From the NCBI GenBank assembly GCA_947650365.1, contig OX393555.1, forward strand, positions 78,373,995 to 78,437,994: a stretch of DNA of 64,000 nucleotides, read 5' to 3'. The notes below the pieces were generated by a model. That model saw nothing but the letters and a program-made list of their open reading frames with translations. It was not told the DNA's origin and searched no databases. This document shows positions 7,474-22,983 of the stretch, in pieces. Source of the stretch: Chamaelirium japonicum (lineage: Eukaryota; Streptophyta; Magnoliopsida; Liliales; Melanthiaceae). Numbering within the stretch: the first letter of the stretch is position 1; each line of letters starts with the position of its first letter. Made by a program: the position numbers and the translations under genes.

Positions 7474-10400
7474 GATCCATTCTAATTCATTCGCACAATA
7501 TATTCTAATTCATTCGTACGATCCATTCTAATTCATTAGCACGATCCATTCTAATTCATTCGTACGATCCATTCTATTTCATTTGTACGATCCATTCTTA
7601 CTCATTCGTACGATCCATTCTAATTCATTCGCACGAATGTATCCATTGTAATTCATTCGTACGATCCATTCTAATTCATTCGCACGATCCATTCTAATTC
7701 ATTCGTATGATCCATTCTAATTCATTCGTACGATCCATTCTAATTCATTTGTATGATCTATTCTAATTCATTCATACGATCCATTCTAATTCATTCATAC
7801 AATCCATTCCAATTCTTTGTATCCATTCTAATTCATTCGTACGATCCACCCTAATTCCTTCGTATGATCCATTCTAATTCATTCACACGAATGTATCCAT
7901 TCTAATTCATTCGTACGATCCATTCGAATTCATTCATAAAATCTATTCTAATTCATTCATACGATCCATTCTAATTCATTCGCACGAATGTATCCATTCT
8001 AATTCATTCGTATGATCCATTCTAATTCATTCGCATAATCTATTCTAATTCATTCGTACGATCCATTCTAATTCATTCGCACGATCCATTCTAATTCATT
8101 TGCACGATCCATTCTTATTCATTCATACAATTCATTCTAATTCTGTTGCACGAATGTATCCATACTAATTCCTTCGTACGATCCATTATAATTCCTTCGT
8201 ACGATCCATTATAATTCCTTCGTACGATCCATTCTATTTCATTTGTATGATCTATTCTAATTCCTTCGTACGATCCATTCTAATTCATTCCCATGAATTT
8301 ATCTATTATAATTCATACGTACGATCCATTCTAATTCATTCATACGATCCAATCTAATTCATTCATACGATCCATTCTAATTCATTCGCACGAATGTATC
8401 CATTCTAATTCATTCGTACGATCCATGCTATTTCATTCGCACTATCTTTGCTAATTCATTCGTACGATCCATTCTAATTCATTAGCACAATCCATTCTAA
8501 TTCATTCGTACGATCCATTCTATTTCATTCGTACGATCCATTCTTACTCATTCATACGATCCATTCTAATTCATTTGCACGAATATATCCATTCTAATTC
8601 ATTCGTACGATCCATTCTAATTCATTCACACGATCTATTCTAGTTCATTCATACGATCCATTCTAATTCATTCGCACAATCTATTCTAATTCATTCGTAG
8701 GATCCATTCTAATTCGTTAGCACGATCCATTCTAATTCATTCGTACGATCTATTCTATTTCATTCGTACGATCCATTCTTACTCATTCGTAAGATCCATT
8801 CTAATTCATTCGCACGAATGTATCTATTCTAATTCATTCGTATGATCCATTCTAATTCATTTGCACAATCTACTCTAATTCATACATACGATCTATTCTA
8901 ATTCATTTGTACGATCCATTCTAATTCATTCGCACGATCCATTCTAATTCATTCATATGATCCATTCTAATTTATTTATACAATTCATTCTAATTCTTTT
9001 GCACGAATGTTTCAATTCTAATTCATTCGTACGATCTATCCTAATTCCTTCGTATGATCCATTCTAATTCATTCGAATGAATGTATCCATTCTAATTCAT
9101 TCGTACGATCCATTCGAATTCATTCATACGATCCATTCTAATTTATTCATACGATCTATTCTAATTCATTCGCACGAATGTATCCATTCTAATTCATTCG
9201 TACGATCCATTCTAATTCATTCGCACAATCTATTCTAATTCATTCGTACGATCCATTCTAATTCATTCGCACGATCCATTCTAATTCATTTGCACGATCC
9301 AATCTAATTCATTCATACAATCCATTCTAATTCTTTTGCATAAATGTATCCATTCTAATTCATTCGTACGATCCATTCTAATTCCTTCATATGATCCATT
9401 ATAATCCCATCGTACGATCCATTCTATTTCCTTCGTACGATCCATTCTATTTTATTCATATGATCCATTCTAATTCCTTCGTACGATCCATTCTAATTCA
9501 TTCCCATGAATGTATCCATTCTAATTCATACGTACGATCCATTCTAATTCATTCATACGATCCAATCTAATTCATTCATAGGATCCATTCTAATTCATTC
9601 ACCCGAATGTATTCATTCTAATTTATTCATACGATCCATTCTAATTCATTCGCACAATCTATTCTAATTCATTCGCACGATCCATTCTATTTCATTCATA
9701 CGATCCATTCTAATTTATTCGTACGATCCATTCTAATTCATTCGCACGATCCATTCTAATTCATTCATACGATCCAATCTAATTCATTCATAAGATCCAT
9801 TCTAATTCATTCGCACGAATGTATCCATTCTAATTCATTAGTACGATCCATTCTAATTCATTCGCATAATCTATTCTAATTCATTCGTACGATCCATTCT
9901 AATTCATTAGCACGATCCATTCTAATTCTTTCGTACGATCCATTCTATTTCATTCGTATGGTCCATTCTTACTCATTCGTACGATCCATTCTTATTCATT
10001 CGCACAAATGTATCCTTTCTAATTCATTCGTACGACCCATTCTAATTCATTCGCATGATCCATTCTAATTCATTCATACGATCCATTCTAATTCATTCGT
10101 ACGATCCATTCTAATTCATTCGCACGATCCATTCTAATTTATTCGTACGATCCATTCTAATTCATTCGCACAATCTATTCTAATTCATTCGCACAATCTA
10201 TTCAAATTCATTCATACGATCCATTCTAATTCATTAACACGATCTATTCTAATTCATTCGTACGATCCATTCTATTTCAATCGTACGATCCATTCTTACT
10301 CATTCGTACGATCCATTCTAATTCATTCGCACGAATGTATCCATTCTAATTCATTCGTACGATCCATTCTAATTCATTCGCACGATCCATTCTAATTCAT

Positions 10401-13400
10401 TCATACGATCCATTCTAATTCATTCGTACGATCCATTCTAATTCATTCGCACAATCTATTCTAATTTATTCGTACGATCCATTCTAATTCATTAGCACGA
10501 TACATTCTAATTCATTCGTACGATCCATTCTATTTCATTCATACGATCCATTCGTACTCATTCGTACGATCCATTCTAATTCATTCGCACGAATGTATCC
10601 ATTCTAATTCATTCGTACGATCCATTCTAATTCATTCGCACGATCCATTCTAATTCATTCATACGATCCATTCTAATTCATTCATACAATCCATTCTAAT
10701 TCTTACGCACGAATATATCCATTCTAATTCATTCGTACAATCCACCCTAATTCCTTCGTATGATCCCTTCTAATTCATTCACACGAATGTATCCATTTTA
10801 ATTCATTCGTACGATCCATTCAAATTCATTCATACGATCTATTCTAATTTATTCATACGATCCATTCTAATTCATTCGCACGAATGTATCCATTCTGATT
10901 CATTCGTACGATCCATTCTGATTCATTCGCACAAACTATTCTAACTCATTCGTACGATCCATTCTAATTCATTCGCATGATCCATTCTAATTCATTTGTA
11001 CGATCCATTCTAATTCATTCATACAATCCATTCTAATTCTTTTGCACGAATGTATCCATTCTAATTTATTCGTACGATCCATTCTAATTCCTTCATACGA
11101 TCCATTCTAATTCCTTCGTATGATCCATTCTAATTCCTTCGTTCGATCCGTTCTAATTCATTCCCATGAATGTATCCATTCTAATTCATACGTACGATCC
11201 ATTCTAATTCATTCATACGATCCAATCTAATTTATTCATACGATCCATTCTAATTCATTAGTACGAATGTATCCATTCTAATTCATTCGAATTCCATCGT
11301 ACGATCCATTCGTAAAATACATTCTAATTCCTTCGCACGAATGTATCCATTCTAATTCATTCGTATGATCCATTCGAATTCATTCGCACAATCTATTCTA
11401 ATTCATTCGTACGATCCTTTCTAATTCATTAGCATGATCCATTCTAATTCATTCGTACGAACCATTCTATTTCATTCGTACGATCCATTCTTACTCATTC
11501 ATACGATCCATTCTAATTCATTCGCACGAATGTATCCTTTCTAATTCATTCGTACGATTCATTCTAATTCATTCGCACGATCCATTCTAATTCATTCATA
11601 CGATCCGTTCTAATTCATTTGTACGATCCATTCTAATTCATTCGCACGATCCATTCTAATTCATTCATATGATCCATTCTAATTCATTCATACAATTCAT
11701 TCTAATTCTTTCGCACGAATATTTCCATTCTAATTCATTCGTACGAACCACCCTAATTCCTTCGTATGATCCATTCTATTTCATTCGAACGAATGTATCC
11801 ATTCTAATTCATTCGTACGATCCATTCGAATTCATTCGTACGATCCATTCTAATTCATTCATACGGTCCATTCTAATTCATTCGCACGAATGTATCCATT
11901 CTAATTCATTCGTACGATCCATTCTAATTCATTCGCACAATCTATTCTAATTCATTCGTACGATCCATTCTAATTCATTCGCATGATCCATTCTAATTCA
12001 TTTGCACGATCCATTCTAATTCATTCATACAATTCATTCTAATTCTTTTGCACAAATGTATCCATTCTAATTCATTCGTACGATCCATTCTAATTCCTTC
12101 GTATGATCCATTATAATTCCATCGTACGATCCATTCTAATTCCTTCGTACGATCCATTCTATTTCATTCGTATGATGCGTTCTAATTCCTTCCTACGATC
12201 CATTCTAATTCATTCCCATGAATGTATCCATTCTAATTCATACGTACGATCCATTCTAATTCATTCATACGATCCAATCTAATTCATTCATAAGATCCAT
12301 TCTAATTCATTCACACGAATGTATCCATTCTAATTTATTCCTACGTTCCATTCTAATTCATTCGCACAATCTATTCTAATTCATTCGCACGATCCATTCT
12401 AATTCATTCATACGATACATTCTAATTAATTCGTACGATCCATTCTAATTCATTCGCACGATCCATTCTAATTCATTCATACGATCCATTCTAATTCATT
12501 CATACGATCCATTCTAATTCATTCACACGAATGTATCCATTCTAATTCATTCGTACGATCCATTCTAATTCATTCGCACAATCTGTTCTAATTCATTCGT
12601 ACGATCCATTCTAATTCATTAGCACGATCCATTCAAATTCATTCGTACGATCCATTCTATTTCAATCGTACGATCTATTCTTACTCATTCGTACGATCCA
12701 TTCTAATTCATTCGCACGAATGTATCTATTCTAATTCATTCGTATGATCCATTCTAATTCATTCGCACGATCCATTCTAATTTATTCATACGATCCATTC
12801 TAATTCATTCGTACGATCCATTCTAATTCATTCGCACAATCTATTCTAATTTATTCGTACGATCCATTCTAGTTCATTAGCATGATCCTATCTAATTCAT
12901 TCGTACGATCCATTCTATTTCATTCGTATGATCCATTCTTACTCATTCGTACGATCCATTCTAATTCATTCGCACGAATGTATCCATTCTAATTCATTCG
13001 TACGTTCCATTCTAATTCGTTCGCACGATCCATTCTAATTCATTCATACGATCCATTCTAATTCATTCGTACGATCCATTCTAATTCATTCGCACGATCC
13101 ATTCTAATTCATTCATACGATCCATTCTAATTCATTCATACGATCCATTCTAATTCATTCACACGAATGTATCCATTCTAATTCATTCGTACGATCCATT
13201 CTAATTCATTCGCACAATCTGTTCTAATTCATTCGTACGATCCATTCTAATTCATTAGCACGATCCATTCAAATTCATTCGTACGATCCATTCTATTTCA
13301 ATCGTACGATCCATTCTTACTCTTTCGTACGATCCATTCTAATTCATTCGCATGAATGTATCTATTCTAATTAATTCGTATGATCCATTCTAATTCATTC

Positions 13401-16400
13401 GCACGATCCATTCTAATTTATTCATACGATCCATTCTAATTCATTCGTACGATCCATTCTAATTCATTCGCACAATCTATTCTAATTTATTCGTACGATC
13501 CATTCTAGTTCATTAGCATGATCCTATCTAATTCATTCGTACGATCCATTCTATTTCATTCGTATGATCCATTCTTACTCATTCGTACGATCCATTCTAA
13601 TTCATTCGCACGAATGTATCCATTCTAATTCATTTGTACGTTCCATTCTAATTCATTCGCATGATCCATTCTAATTCATTCATACGATCCATTCTAATTC
13701 ATTCGTACGATCCATTCTAATTCATTCGCACGATCCAATCTAATTCATTCATACGATCAATTCTAATTCATTCGTACGATCCACCCTAATTCCTTCGTAT
13801 GATCCATTCAAATTCATTCGCATGAATGTATCCATTCTAATTCATTCGTACGATCCATTCGAATTCATTCATACGATCTATTCTAATTCATTCATACGAT
13901 CCATTCTAATTTATTCGCACAATCGATTCTAATTCATTCGTATGATCCATTCTAATTCATTCGCACGATCCATTCTAATTCATTTGTACGATCCATTCTA
14001 ACTCATTCATACAATCCATTCTAATTCTTTTGCACGAATGTATCCATTCTAATTCTTTCTTACGATCCATTCTAATTCCTTCGTACAATCCATTCTACTT
14101 CTTTCGTACGATCAATTCTAATTTCTTCGTACGATCCATTCTAATTCATTCCCATGAATGTATCCATTCTAATTTATACGTACGATCCATTCTAATTCAT
14201 TCATACGATCCAATCTAATTCATTCATACGATCTATTCTAATACATTCACACGAATGTATCCATTCTAATTCATTCGTATGATCCATTCTAATTCATTCG
14301 CACAATCTATTCTAATTCATTCGTACGATCTATTCTAATTCATTTGCACGATCCATTCTAATTCATTTACACGATCCATTCTAATTCATTCATACAATCC
14401 ATTCTAATTCTTTTGCACGAATGTATCCATTCTAATTCATTCGTACGATCCATTCTAATTCCATCGTACGATCCATTCTAATTCCTTCATACGATCCATT
14501 CTAATTCCTTCGTACGATCCATTCTATTTTATTCGTATGATCTATTCTAATTCCTTCGTATGATCCATTCTAATTCATTCCCATGAATGTATCCATTCTA
14601 ATTCATACGTACGATCCATTCTAATTCATTCATACGATCCAATCTAATTCATTCATACGATCCATTCTAATTCATTCGCACGAATGTATCCATTCTAATT
14701 CGTTCGTACGATCCATTCTAATTCATTCGCACAATCTATTCTAATTCATTCGTACGATCCATTCTAATTCATTAGCACGATCCATTCTAATTCATTCGTA
14801 CGATCCATTCCATTTCATTCGTACGATCCATTCTTACTTATTCGTACGATCCATTCTAATTCATTCGCACGAATTTATCCATTCTAATTCATTCGTACGA
14901 TCCATTCTAATTCATTCGCACGATCTATTCTAATTCATTCATACGATCCATTCTAATTCATTCGTACGATCCATTCTAATTCATTCGCACGATCCATTCT
15001 AATTCATTCATACGATCCATTCTAATTCATTCATACAATCCATTCTAATTCTTTAGCACGAATGTATCCATTCTAATTCATTCGTACGATCCACCCTAAT
15101 TCCTTCGTATGATCCATTTTAATTCATTCGCACGAATGTATCTATTCTAATTCAGTCGTACGATCCATTCGAATTCATTCATACGATCCATTCTAATTCA
15201 TTCATACAATCCATTCTAATTCATTCGCACAAATGTATCCATTCTAATTCATTCGTATGATCCATTCTAATTCATTCGCACAATCTATTCTAATTCATTG
15301 GTACGATCCATTCTAATTCATTCGCACGATCCATTCTAATTAATTTGTACGATCCATTCTTATTCATTCATACAATTCATTCTAATTCTTTTGCACGAAT
15401 GTATCCATTCAAATTCATTCATACGATCCATTCTAATTCCTTCGTACGATCCATTCTAATTCCTTCGTACGATCTATTCTAATTCATTCCCATGAATGTA
15501 TCCATTCTAATTCATATGTATGATCCATTCTAATTTATTTACACAATCCAATCTAATTCATTCATACGATCCATTCTAATTCATTCGCACGAATGTATCC
15601 ATTCTAATTCATTCGTACGATCCATTCTAATTCATTCGCACAATCTATTCAAATTCATTCGTACGATCCATTCTAATTCATTAGCACGATCCATTCTAAT
15701 TCATTCGTACAACCCATTCTATTTCATTCGTACGATCCATTCTTACTCATTCGTACGATCCATTCTAATTCATTCGCACGAATGTATCCTTTCTAATTCA
15801 TTCGCACGATCCATTCTAATTCATTCGCACGATCCATTCTAATTAATTCATACGATCCATTCTAATTCATTCGTACGATCCATTCTAATTCATTCGCACA
15901 ATCTATTCTAATTCATTCGTACGATCCATTCTTATTCGTTAGCACGATCCATTCTAATTCATTCGTACGATCCATATTATTTCATTCGTACGATCCATTC
16001 TTACTCATTCGTACGATCCATTCTTATTCATTCGCACGAATGTATCCATTCTAATTCATTCGTATGATCCATTATAATTCATTTGCACGATCTATTCTAA
16101 TTCATTCATACGATCCATTCTAATTCATTCGTACGATCCATTCTAATTCATTTGCACGATCCATTCTAATTCATTCATATGATCCATTCTAATTCATTCA
16201 TACAATCCATTCTAATTCTTTTGCACGAATGTATCCATTCTAATTCATTCGTACGATCCACCCTAATTCCTTCGTATGATCCATTTTAATTCATTCGAAC
16301 GAATGTATCCATTCTAATTCATTCGTACGATCCATTCTAATTCATTCGAACGAATGTATCCATTCTAATTCATTCGTACGATCCATTCGAATTCATTCAT

Positions 16401-17463
16401 ACGATCCATTCTAATTCATTCATACGATCCATTCTAATTCATTCGCACAATCTATTCTAATTCATTCGTACGATCCATTCTAATTCATTCGCACGATCCA
16501 TTCTAATTCATTTGCACGATCCATTCTAATTCATTCATACAATCCATTCTAATTCTTTTGCCCAAATATATCCATTCTAATTCATTCGTACGATCCATTC
16601 TAATTCATTCGTATGATCCGTTATAATTCTTCGTACGATCCATTCTAATTCCTTCGTACGATCCATTCTATTTCATTCGTATGAACCATTCTAATTCCTT
16701 CGTACGATCCATTCTAATTCATTGCCATGAAAGTATCCATTCTAATTCATACGTACGATCCATTCTAATTCATTCATACGATCCAATCTAATTCATTTAT
16801 TAGATCCATTCTAATTCATTCGCACGAATGTATCCATTCTAATTCATTTGTACCATCCATTCTAATTCATTCGCACAATCTATTCTAATTCATTCGTACG
16901 ATCTATTCAAATTCATTAGCACGATCCATTCTAATTCTTTCGTACGATCCATTCTATTTCAATCGTACGATCCATTCTTACTCATTCGTACGATCCATTC
17001 TAATTCATTCGCACGAATGTATCCTTTCTAATTCATTCGTACGACCCATTGTAATTCATTCGCATGATCCATTCTAATTCATTCATACGATCTATTCTAA
17101 TTCATTCGTACGATCCATTCAAATTCATTTGCACGATCCATTCTAATTCATTCATACGATCCATTCTAATTCATTCATACGATCCATTCTAATTCATTCA
17201 CACGAATGTATCCATTCCAATTCATTCGTACGATCCATTCTAATTCATTCGCATATCTATTCAAATTCATTCGTATTATCCATTCTAATTCATTAGCACG
17301 ATCCATTGTAATTCATTCATACGATCCATTCTATTTCAATCGTACGATCCATTCTAATTCATTCGCACTAATGTATCCATTCTAATTCATTCGTACGATC
17401 CATTCTAATTCATTCGCACGATCCATTCTAATTCATTCATACGATCCATTCTAATTCATTTGT
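7474..17463 (+). repeat. Forward satellite block with 258-bp higher-order unit
   Basis: Ten kilobases in one orientation. A recurring order of variants (GCACAATCTATTC, then the AGCAC variant, CTATTTC, CTTACTC, one 28-mer, GCAC, CATAC) spans ten 23-mers plus one 28-mer, 258 bp. The ATTAGCAC variant (ATTAACAC at 10234) recurs exactly 258 bp apart at 10234/10492, 12619/12877, 13255/13513 and 15681/15939. Other spacings differ by whole monomers (235 at 8482/8717, 327 at 9907/10234). A second, longer pattern is marked by CCCATGAATGTATCC at irregular 0.4-1.9 kb spacing. Confidence 0.85.
12428..13750 (+). repeat. 636-bp tandem duplication inside the forward block
   Basis: Rare variants recur together 636 bp apart: ACAATCTGTTC, CGATCCATTCAAATTC, CTAGTTCATTAGCATG with ATCCTATC, and TACGTTCC. 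Copy 1 is about 12428-13063 and copy 2 about 13064-13699, with similarity fading by 13750. Only a handful of differences separate them. Confidence 0.85.
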
Positions 17464-18977
17464 ACGAATGAATTCGAATGGATCGTACGAATGGATCGTA
17501 TGAATTAGAATGGATCGTACGAATGGATCGTATGAATTAGAACGGATCGTACGAATGAATTCGAATGGATCGTATGAATGAATTCGAATGGATCGTACGA
17601 AGGAATTAGAATAGATCATACGAATGAATTAGAATGGATTGTATGAATGAATTAGAATGGATCGTATGAATGAATTAGAATGGATTGTGCGAATGAATTA
17701 GAATGGATAGTACGAATGAATTAGAATGGATCGTATGAATGAATTAGAATGGATTGTGCGGATGAATTAGAATTGATCATATGAATGAATTAGAATGGAT
17801 ACATTCGTGCGAATGATTTAGAATGGATCGTACGAATGAGTAAGAATGGATCGTACGAATTAAATAGAATGGATCGTACGAATGAATTAGAATGGATCGT
17901 GCTAATGAATTAGAATGGATCGTTCCTTCATACGATCCATTCATATGAATTAGAATGGATCGTACAAATGAATTAGAATAGATTGTGCGAATGATGAATT
18001 AGAATGGATCGTGCGAATGAATTAGATTGGATCGTGCGAATGAATTAGAATGGATCGTACGAATGAATTAGAATGGATACATTCATGCGAATGAATTAGA
18101 ATGGATAGTATGAATGAATTAGAATGGATCGTATGATGAATTCGAATGGATCGTACGAAGGAATTAGAATGGATCGTATGAATGGATCGTACGAAGGAAT
18201 TAGAATGAATTAGCTTGAATACATTCGTGCGAATGAATTAGAATGGATCGTATGAATGAATTAGATTGGATCGTATGAATGAATTAGAATGGATCGTACG
18301 TATGAATTAGAATGGATACATTCTTAGGAATGAATTAGAATAGATCGTACGAAGGAATTAGAATGGATCGTACGAATGAATTAGAATGAATCGTACGAAT
18401 GAATTAGAATGGATACATTCGTGCAGAAGAATTAGAATGGATCGTATGAATGAATTAGATTGGATCGTACGAATAAATTAGAATGGATCGTACTAAGGAA
18501 ATTGAATGGATCGTACGAAGGAATTAGAATGGATCGTACGAATGAATTAGAATGGATACATTCATGCAAAAGAATTAGAATGGATTGTATGAATGAATTA
18601 GAATGGATCGTACAAATGAATTAGAATAGATCGTGCGAATGAATTAGAATGGATCGTACGAATGAATTAGAATAGATTGTGCGAATGAATTAGAATGGAT
18701 CGTACGAATGAATTAGAATGGATACATTCGTGTGAATGAATTTGAATGGATCATATGAATGAATTAGAATGGATCGTATGAATGAATTCGAATGGATCGT
18801 ACGAATGTATTAGAATGGATACATTCGTGCGAATGAATTAGAATGAATCATTCGAAGGAATTAGGGTGGATCATACGAATGAATTAGAATGGATACATTC
18901 GTGCGAAAGAATTAGAATGGATTGTATGAATAAATTAGAATGGATCGTACGAATGAATTAGAATGAATTAGAATGGA
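17464..18977 (-). repeat. Reverse satellite block
   Basis: Entered at a palindromic centre in TTTGTACGAATG (GTAC 17462-17465) and left at GAATGGATCCATTC (GGATCC 18975-18980). A single forward monomer is embedded at about 17924-17944. The first 150 bp are unusually rich in deletions of half monomers (GAATGGATCGTACGAATGGATCG). Confidence 0.9.
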
Positions 18978-20960
18978 TCCATTCTAATTCCTTCGTACGA
19001 TCCATTCTAATTCATTCCCATGAATGTAGCCATTCCAATTCATACGTATGATCCATTCTAATTCATTCATAACGTACGATCCATTCTAATTCCTTCATAC
19101 GATCCATTCTATTTCATTCGCATGATCCATTCTAATTCCTTCGTACGATCCATTCTAATTCATTCCCATGAATGTATCCATTCTAATTCATACGTACGAT
19201 CCATTCTAATTTATTCATACGATCCAATCTAATTCATTCATACGATCTATTCTAATTCATTCGCACGAATGTATCCATTCTAATTCATTCATACGATCCA
19301 TTCTAATTCATTCATACGATCCATTCTAATTCATTCGTACAATCCATTCTAATTCTTTTGCATGAATGTATCCATTCTAATTCATTCGTACGATCCATTC
19401 TAATTCCTTCGTACGATCCATTCTAATTCCTTTGTACGATCCATTCTATTTCATTCGTATGATCCATTCTAATTCCTTCGTACGATCCATTCTAATTCAT
19501 TCCCATGAATGTATCCATTCTAATTCATACGTACGATCCATTCTAATTCATTCATACGATCCAATCTAATTCATTCATACGAAGGAATTAAAATGAATTA
19601 GATTGAATACTTTCGTGCGAATTAATTAGAGTGGATCGTATGAATGAATTAGATTGGATCGTATGAATGAATTAGAATGGATCGTACGTATGAATTAGAA
19701 TAGATGCATTCATGGGAATAAATTAGAATGGATCGTACGAAGGAATTAGAATGGATCGTACGAAGGAATTAGAATGGATCGTACAAATGAATTAGAATGG
19801 ATACATTCATGCAAAAGAATTAGAATGAATCATATGAATGAATTATATTGGATCGTACAAATGAATTAGAATGGATCGTACGAAGGAATTAGAATGAATC
19901 GTACGAAGGAATTAGAATGGATCGTACGAATGAATTAGAATGGATACATTCGTGCAAAAGAATTAGAATGGATTGTATGAATGAATTAGAATGGATCATA
20001 CAAATGAATTAGAATGGATCGTGCGAATGAATTAGAATGGATCGTATGAATGAATTAGAATAGATTGTGCGAATGAATTAGAATTGATCGTACGAATAAA
20101 TTAGAATGGATACATTCGTGCGAATGAATTAGAATGGATCATATGAATGAATTAGAATGGACCGTATGAATGAATTCGAATGGATCATACGAATCAATTA
20201 GAATGGATACATTCATGCGAATGAATTAGAATGGATCATACGAAGGAATTAGGGTGGATCGTACGAATGAATTAGAATGGATACATTCGTGCGAAAGAAT
20301 TAGAATGGATTGTATGAATGAATAAGAATGGATCGTACGAATGAATTAGAATGAATTAGAATGGATCCATTCTAATTCCTTCGTACGATCCATTCTAATT
20401 CATTCCCAAGAATGTATCCATTCGAATTCATACGTACGATCCACTCTAATTCATTCATAACGTACGATCCATTCTAATTCCTTCGTACGATCCATTCTAT
20501 TTCATTCGTTTGATCCATTCTAATTCCTTCGTACGATCCATTCTAATTCATTCCCATGAAGGTATCCATTCTAATTCATATGTACGATCCTTTCTAAGTC
20601 ATTCATATGACCCAATCTAATTCATTCATACGATCCATTCTAATTCATTCACATGAATGTATCCATTCTAATTCAATAATACAATCCATTCTAATTCATT
20701 CATACGATCCATTCTAATTCATTCGTACGATCCATTCTAATTCATTCGTACAATCCATTCTATTTCATTCGTACGATCCATTCTATTTCATTCGCATGAT
20801 CCAATCTAATTCATTCGCACTATCCATTCTAATTCATTCGTACGATCCATTCTATTTCATTCGTACGATCCATTCTAATTCCTTCATACGATCCATTCTA
20901 TTTCATTCGTATGATCCATTCTAATTCCTTCGTACGATCCATTCTAATTCATTCCTATGA
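18190..20960. repeat. 1388-bp tandem duplication of a reverse-plus-forward segment
   Basis: TTGAATAC at 18215 and 19603, and the GAATGGATCCATTC junction at 18971 and 20359, are each 1388 bp apart. Each copy starts in reverse orientation (18190-18977; 19581-20365) and switches to forward at the same GGATCC palindrome (18978-19580; 20366 on). The unusual CATTCATAACGTACG monomer occurs in both copies just after the switch. The second copy gains about 64 bp near its end. Confidence 0.85.
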
Positions 20961-22983
20961 ATGTATCCATTCTAATTCATACATACGATCCATTCTAATT
21001 CATTCATACGATCCAATCTAATTTATTCAAACGATCCATTCTAATTCATTCGCACGAATGTATCCATTCTAATTCATTCGCACGATCCATTATAACTCAT
21101 TCGCACAATCTATTCTAATTCATTCGTACGATCCATTCTAATTCATTAGCACGATCCATTCTAATTCATTCGTACGATCCATTCTATTTCATTCGTACGA
21201 TGCATTCTTACTCATTCGTACGATCCATTCTAATTCATTCGCACGAATGTATCCATTCTAAATCATTCATACGATCCATTCTAATTCATTCGCACGATCC
21301 ATTCAAATTCATTCGCACGATCCATTCTAATTCATTTGCATGAATGTATCCATTCTAATTCATTCGCACGATCCATTCTAATTCATTCATACAATCCATT
21401 CTAATTCTTTTGCACGAATGTATCCATTCTAATTCATACGTACGATCCATTCTAATTCATTCATACGATGCAATCTAATTCATTCATACGATCCATTCTA
21501 ATTTATTCATACGATCCATTCTAATTTATTCGCACAACCTATTCTAATTCATTCGTATGATCCATTCTAATTCATTAGCACGATCCATTCTAATTCATTC
21601 ATACGATCCATTCTAATTCATTCGTACGATCCATTCTAATTCATTCATACGATCCATTCTAATTCATTAGCATGATCCATTCTAATTCATTCGTACGATC
21701 CATTCGAATTCATTCATACGATCCATTCTAATTCATTCGTACGATCCATTCTAATTCATCGCACGATTCACTCTAATTCATTCGCACAATCCATTCTAAT
21801 TCTTTCGCACGAATGTATCCCTTCTAATTCATTCATACTATCCATTCTAATTCATTCGCACGAATGTATCCATTCTAATTCATTCGTACGATCCATTCTA
21901 ATTCATTCGCACGATCCATTCTAATTCATTCGTACGATCCATTCTAACTCATTCGCACAATCTATTCTAAATCATTCGTACGATCCATTCTAATTCATTA
22001 TCATGATCCATTCTAATTCATTCATACGATCCAATCTAATTCATTCAAACGAACAATTCTAATTCATTCGCACGATCCATTCTAATTCATTCGCACGATC
22101 CATTCTAATTTATTTGGACGAATGTATCCATTCTAATTCATTTGTACAATCTATTCTAATTCATTCGCACGAATGTATCCATTCTAATTCATTCGTACGA
22201 TCATTCTAATTCATTCGCATAATCCAATCTAATTCATTCGCATGATCCATTCTAATTCATTCGTACGACCCATTCTATTTTATTCGTACGATCCATTCTT
22301 ACACATTCGTACGATCCATTCTAATTCATTCGCACGAATGTATCCATTCTAATTCATTCATACGATCCATTCTAATTCATTCGCATGATCCATTTTAATT
22401 CATTCATACGATCCATTCTAATTCATTCGTACGATCCATTCTAATTCCTTCGTACGATCCATTCGAATTCATTCATACGATCTATTCTAATTCATTCATA
22501 CGATCCATTCTAATTCATTCGCACAAATGTATCCATTCTAATTCATTTGCACGACCCATTCTAATTCATTCGCATGATCGAATCTAATTCCTTCGCACGA
22601 TCCATTCTAATTCATTCATACGATCAATTCTAATTCATTCGTACGATCCATTCTAATTAATTAGCACGATCCGTTCTAATTCATTCGTACGATCCATTCT
22701 ATTTCATTCGTATGTTCCATTCTTACTCATTTATAGGATCCATTCTAATTCATTCGTACGATCCATTCTAATTCATTCGCACAATCCAATCTAATTCATT
22801 CGCACGATCCATTCTAATTCATTCGTACGATCCATTCTTACTCATTCGTACGATCCATTCTAATTCATTTGCATGAACGCATCCATTCTAATTCATTCGT
22901 ACGATCCATTCTTAATAATTTGCACGATCCATTCTAATTCATTCATACGATCCATTCTAATTCATTCGTACGATCCATTCTAA
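20366..22983 (+). repeat. Forward satellite block
   Basis: Ends in a blunt inverted junction CCATTCTAATTAGAATGG with centre 22983/22984. Its first 600 bp belong to the second copy of the 1388-bp duplication. The rest is less regular, with more 28-mers and many single-base variants. Confidence 0.9.
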
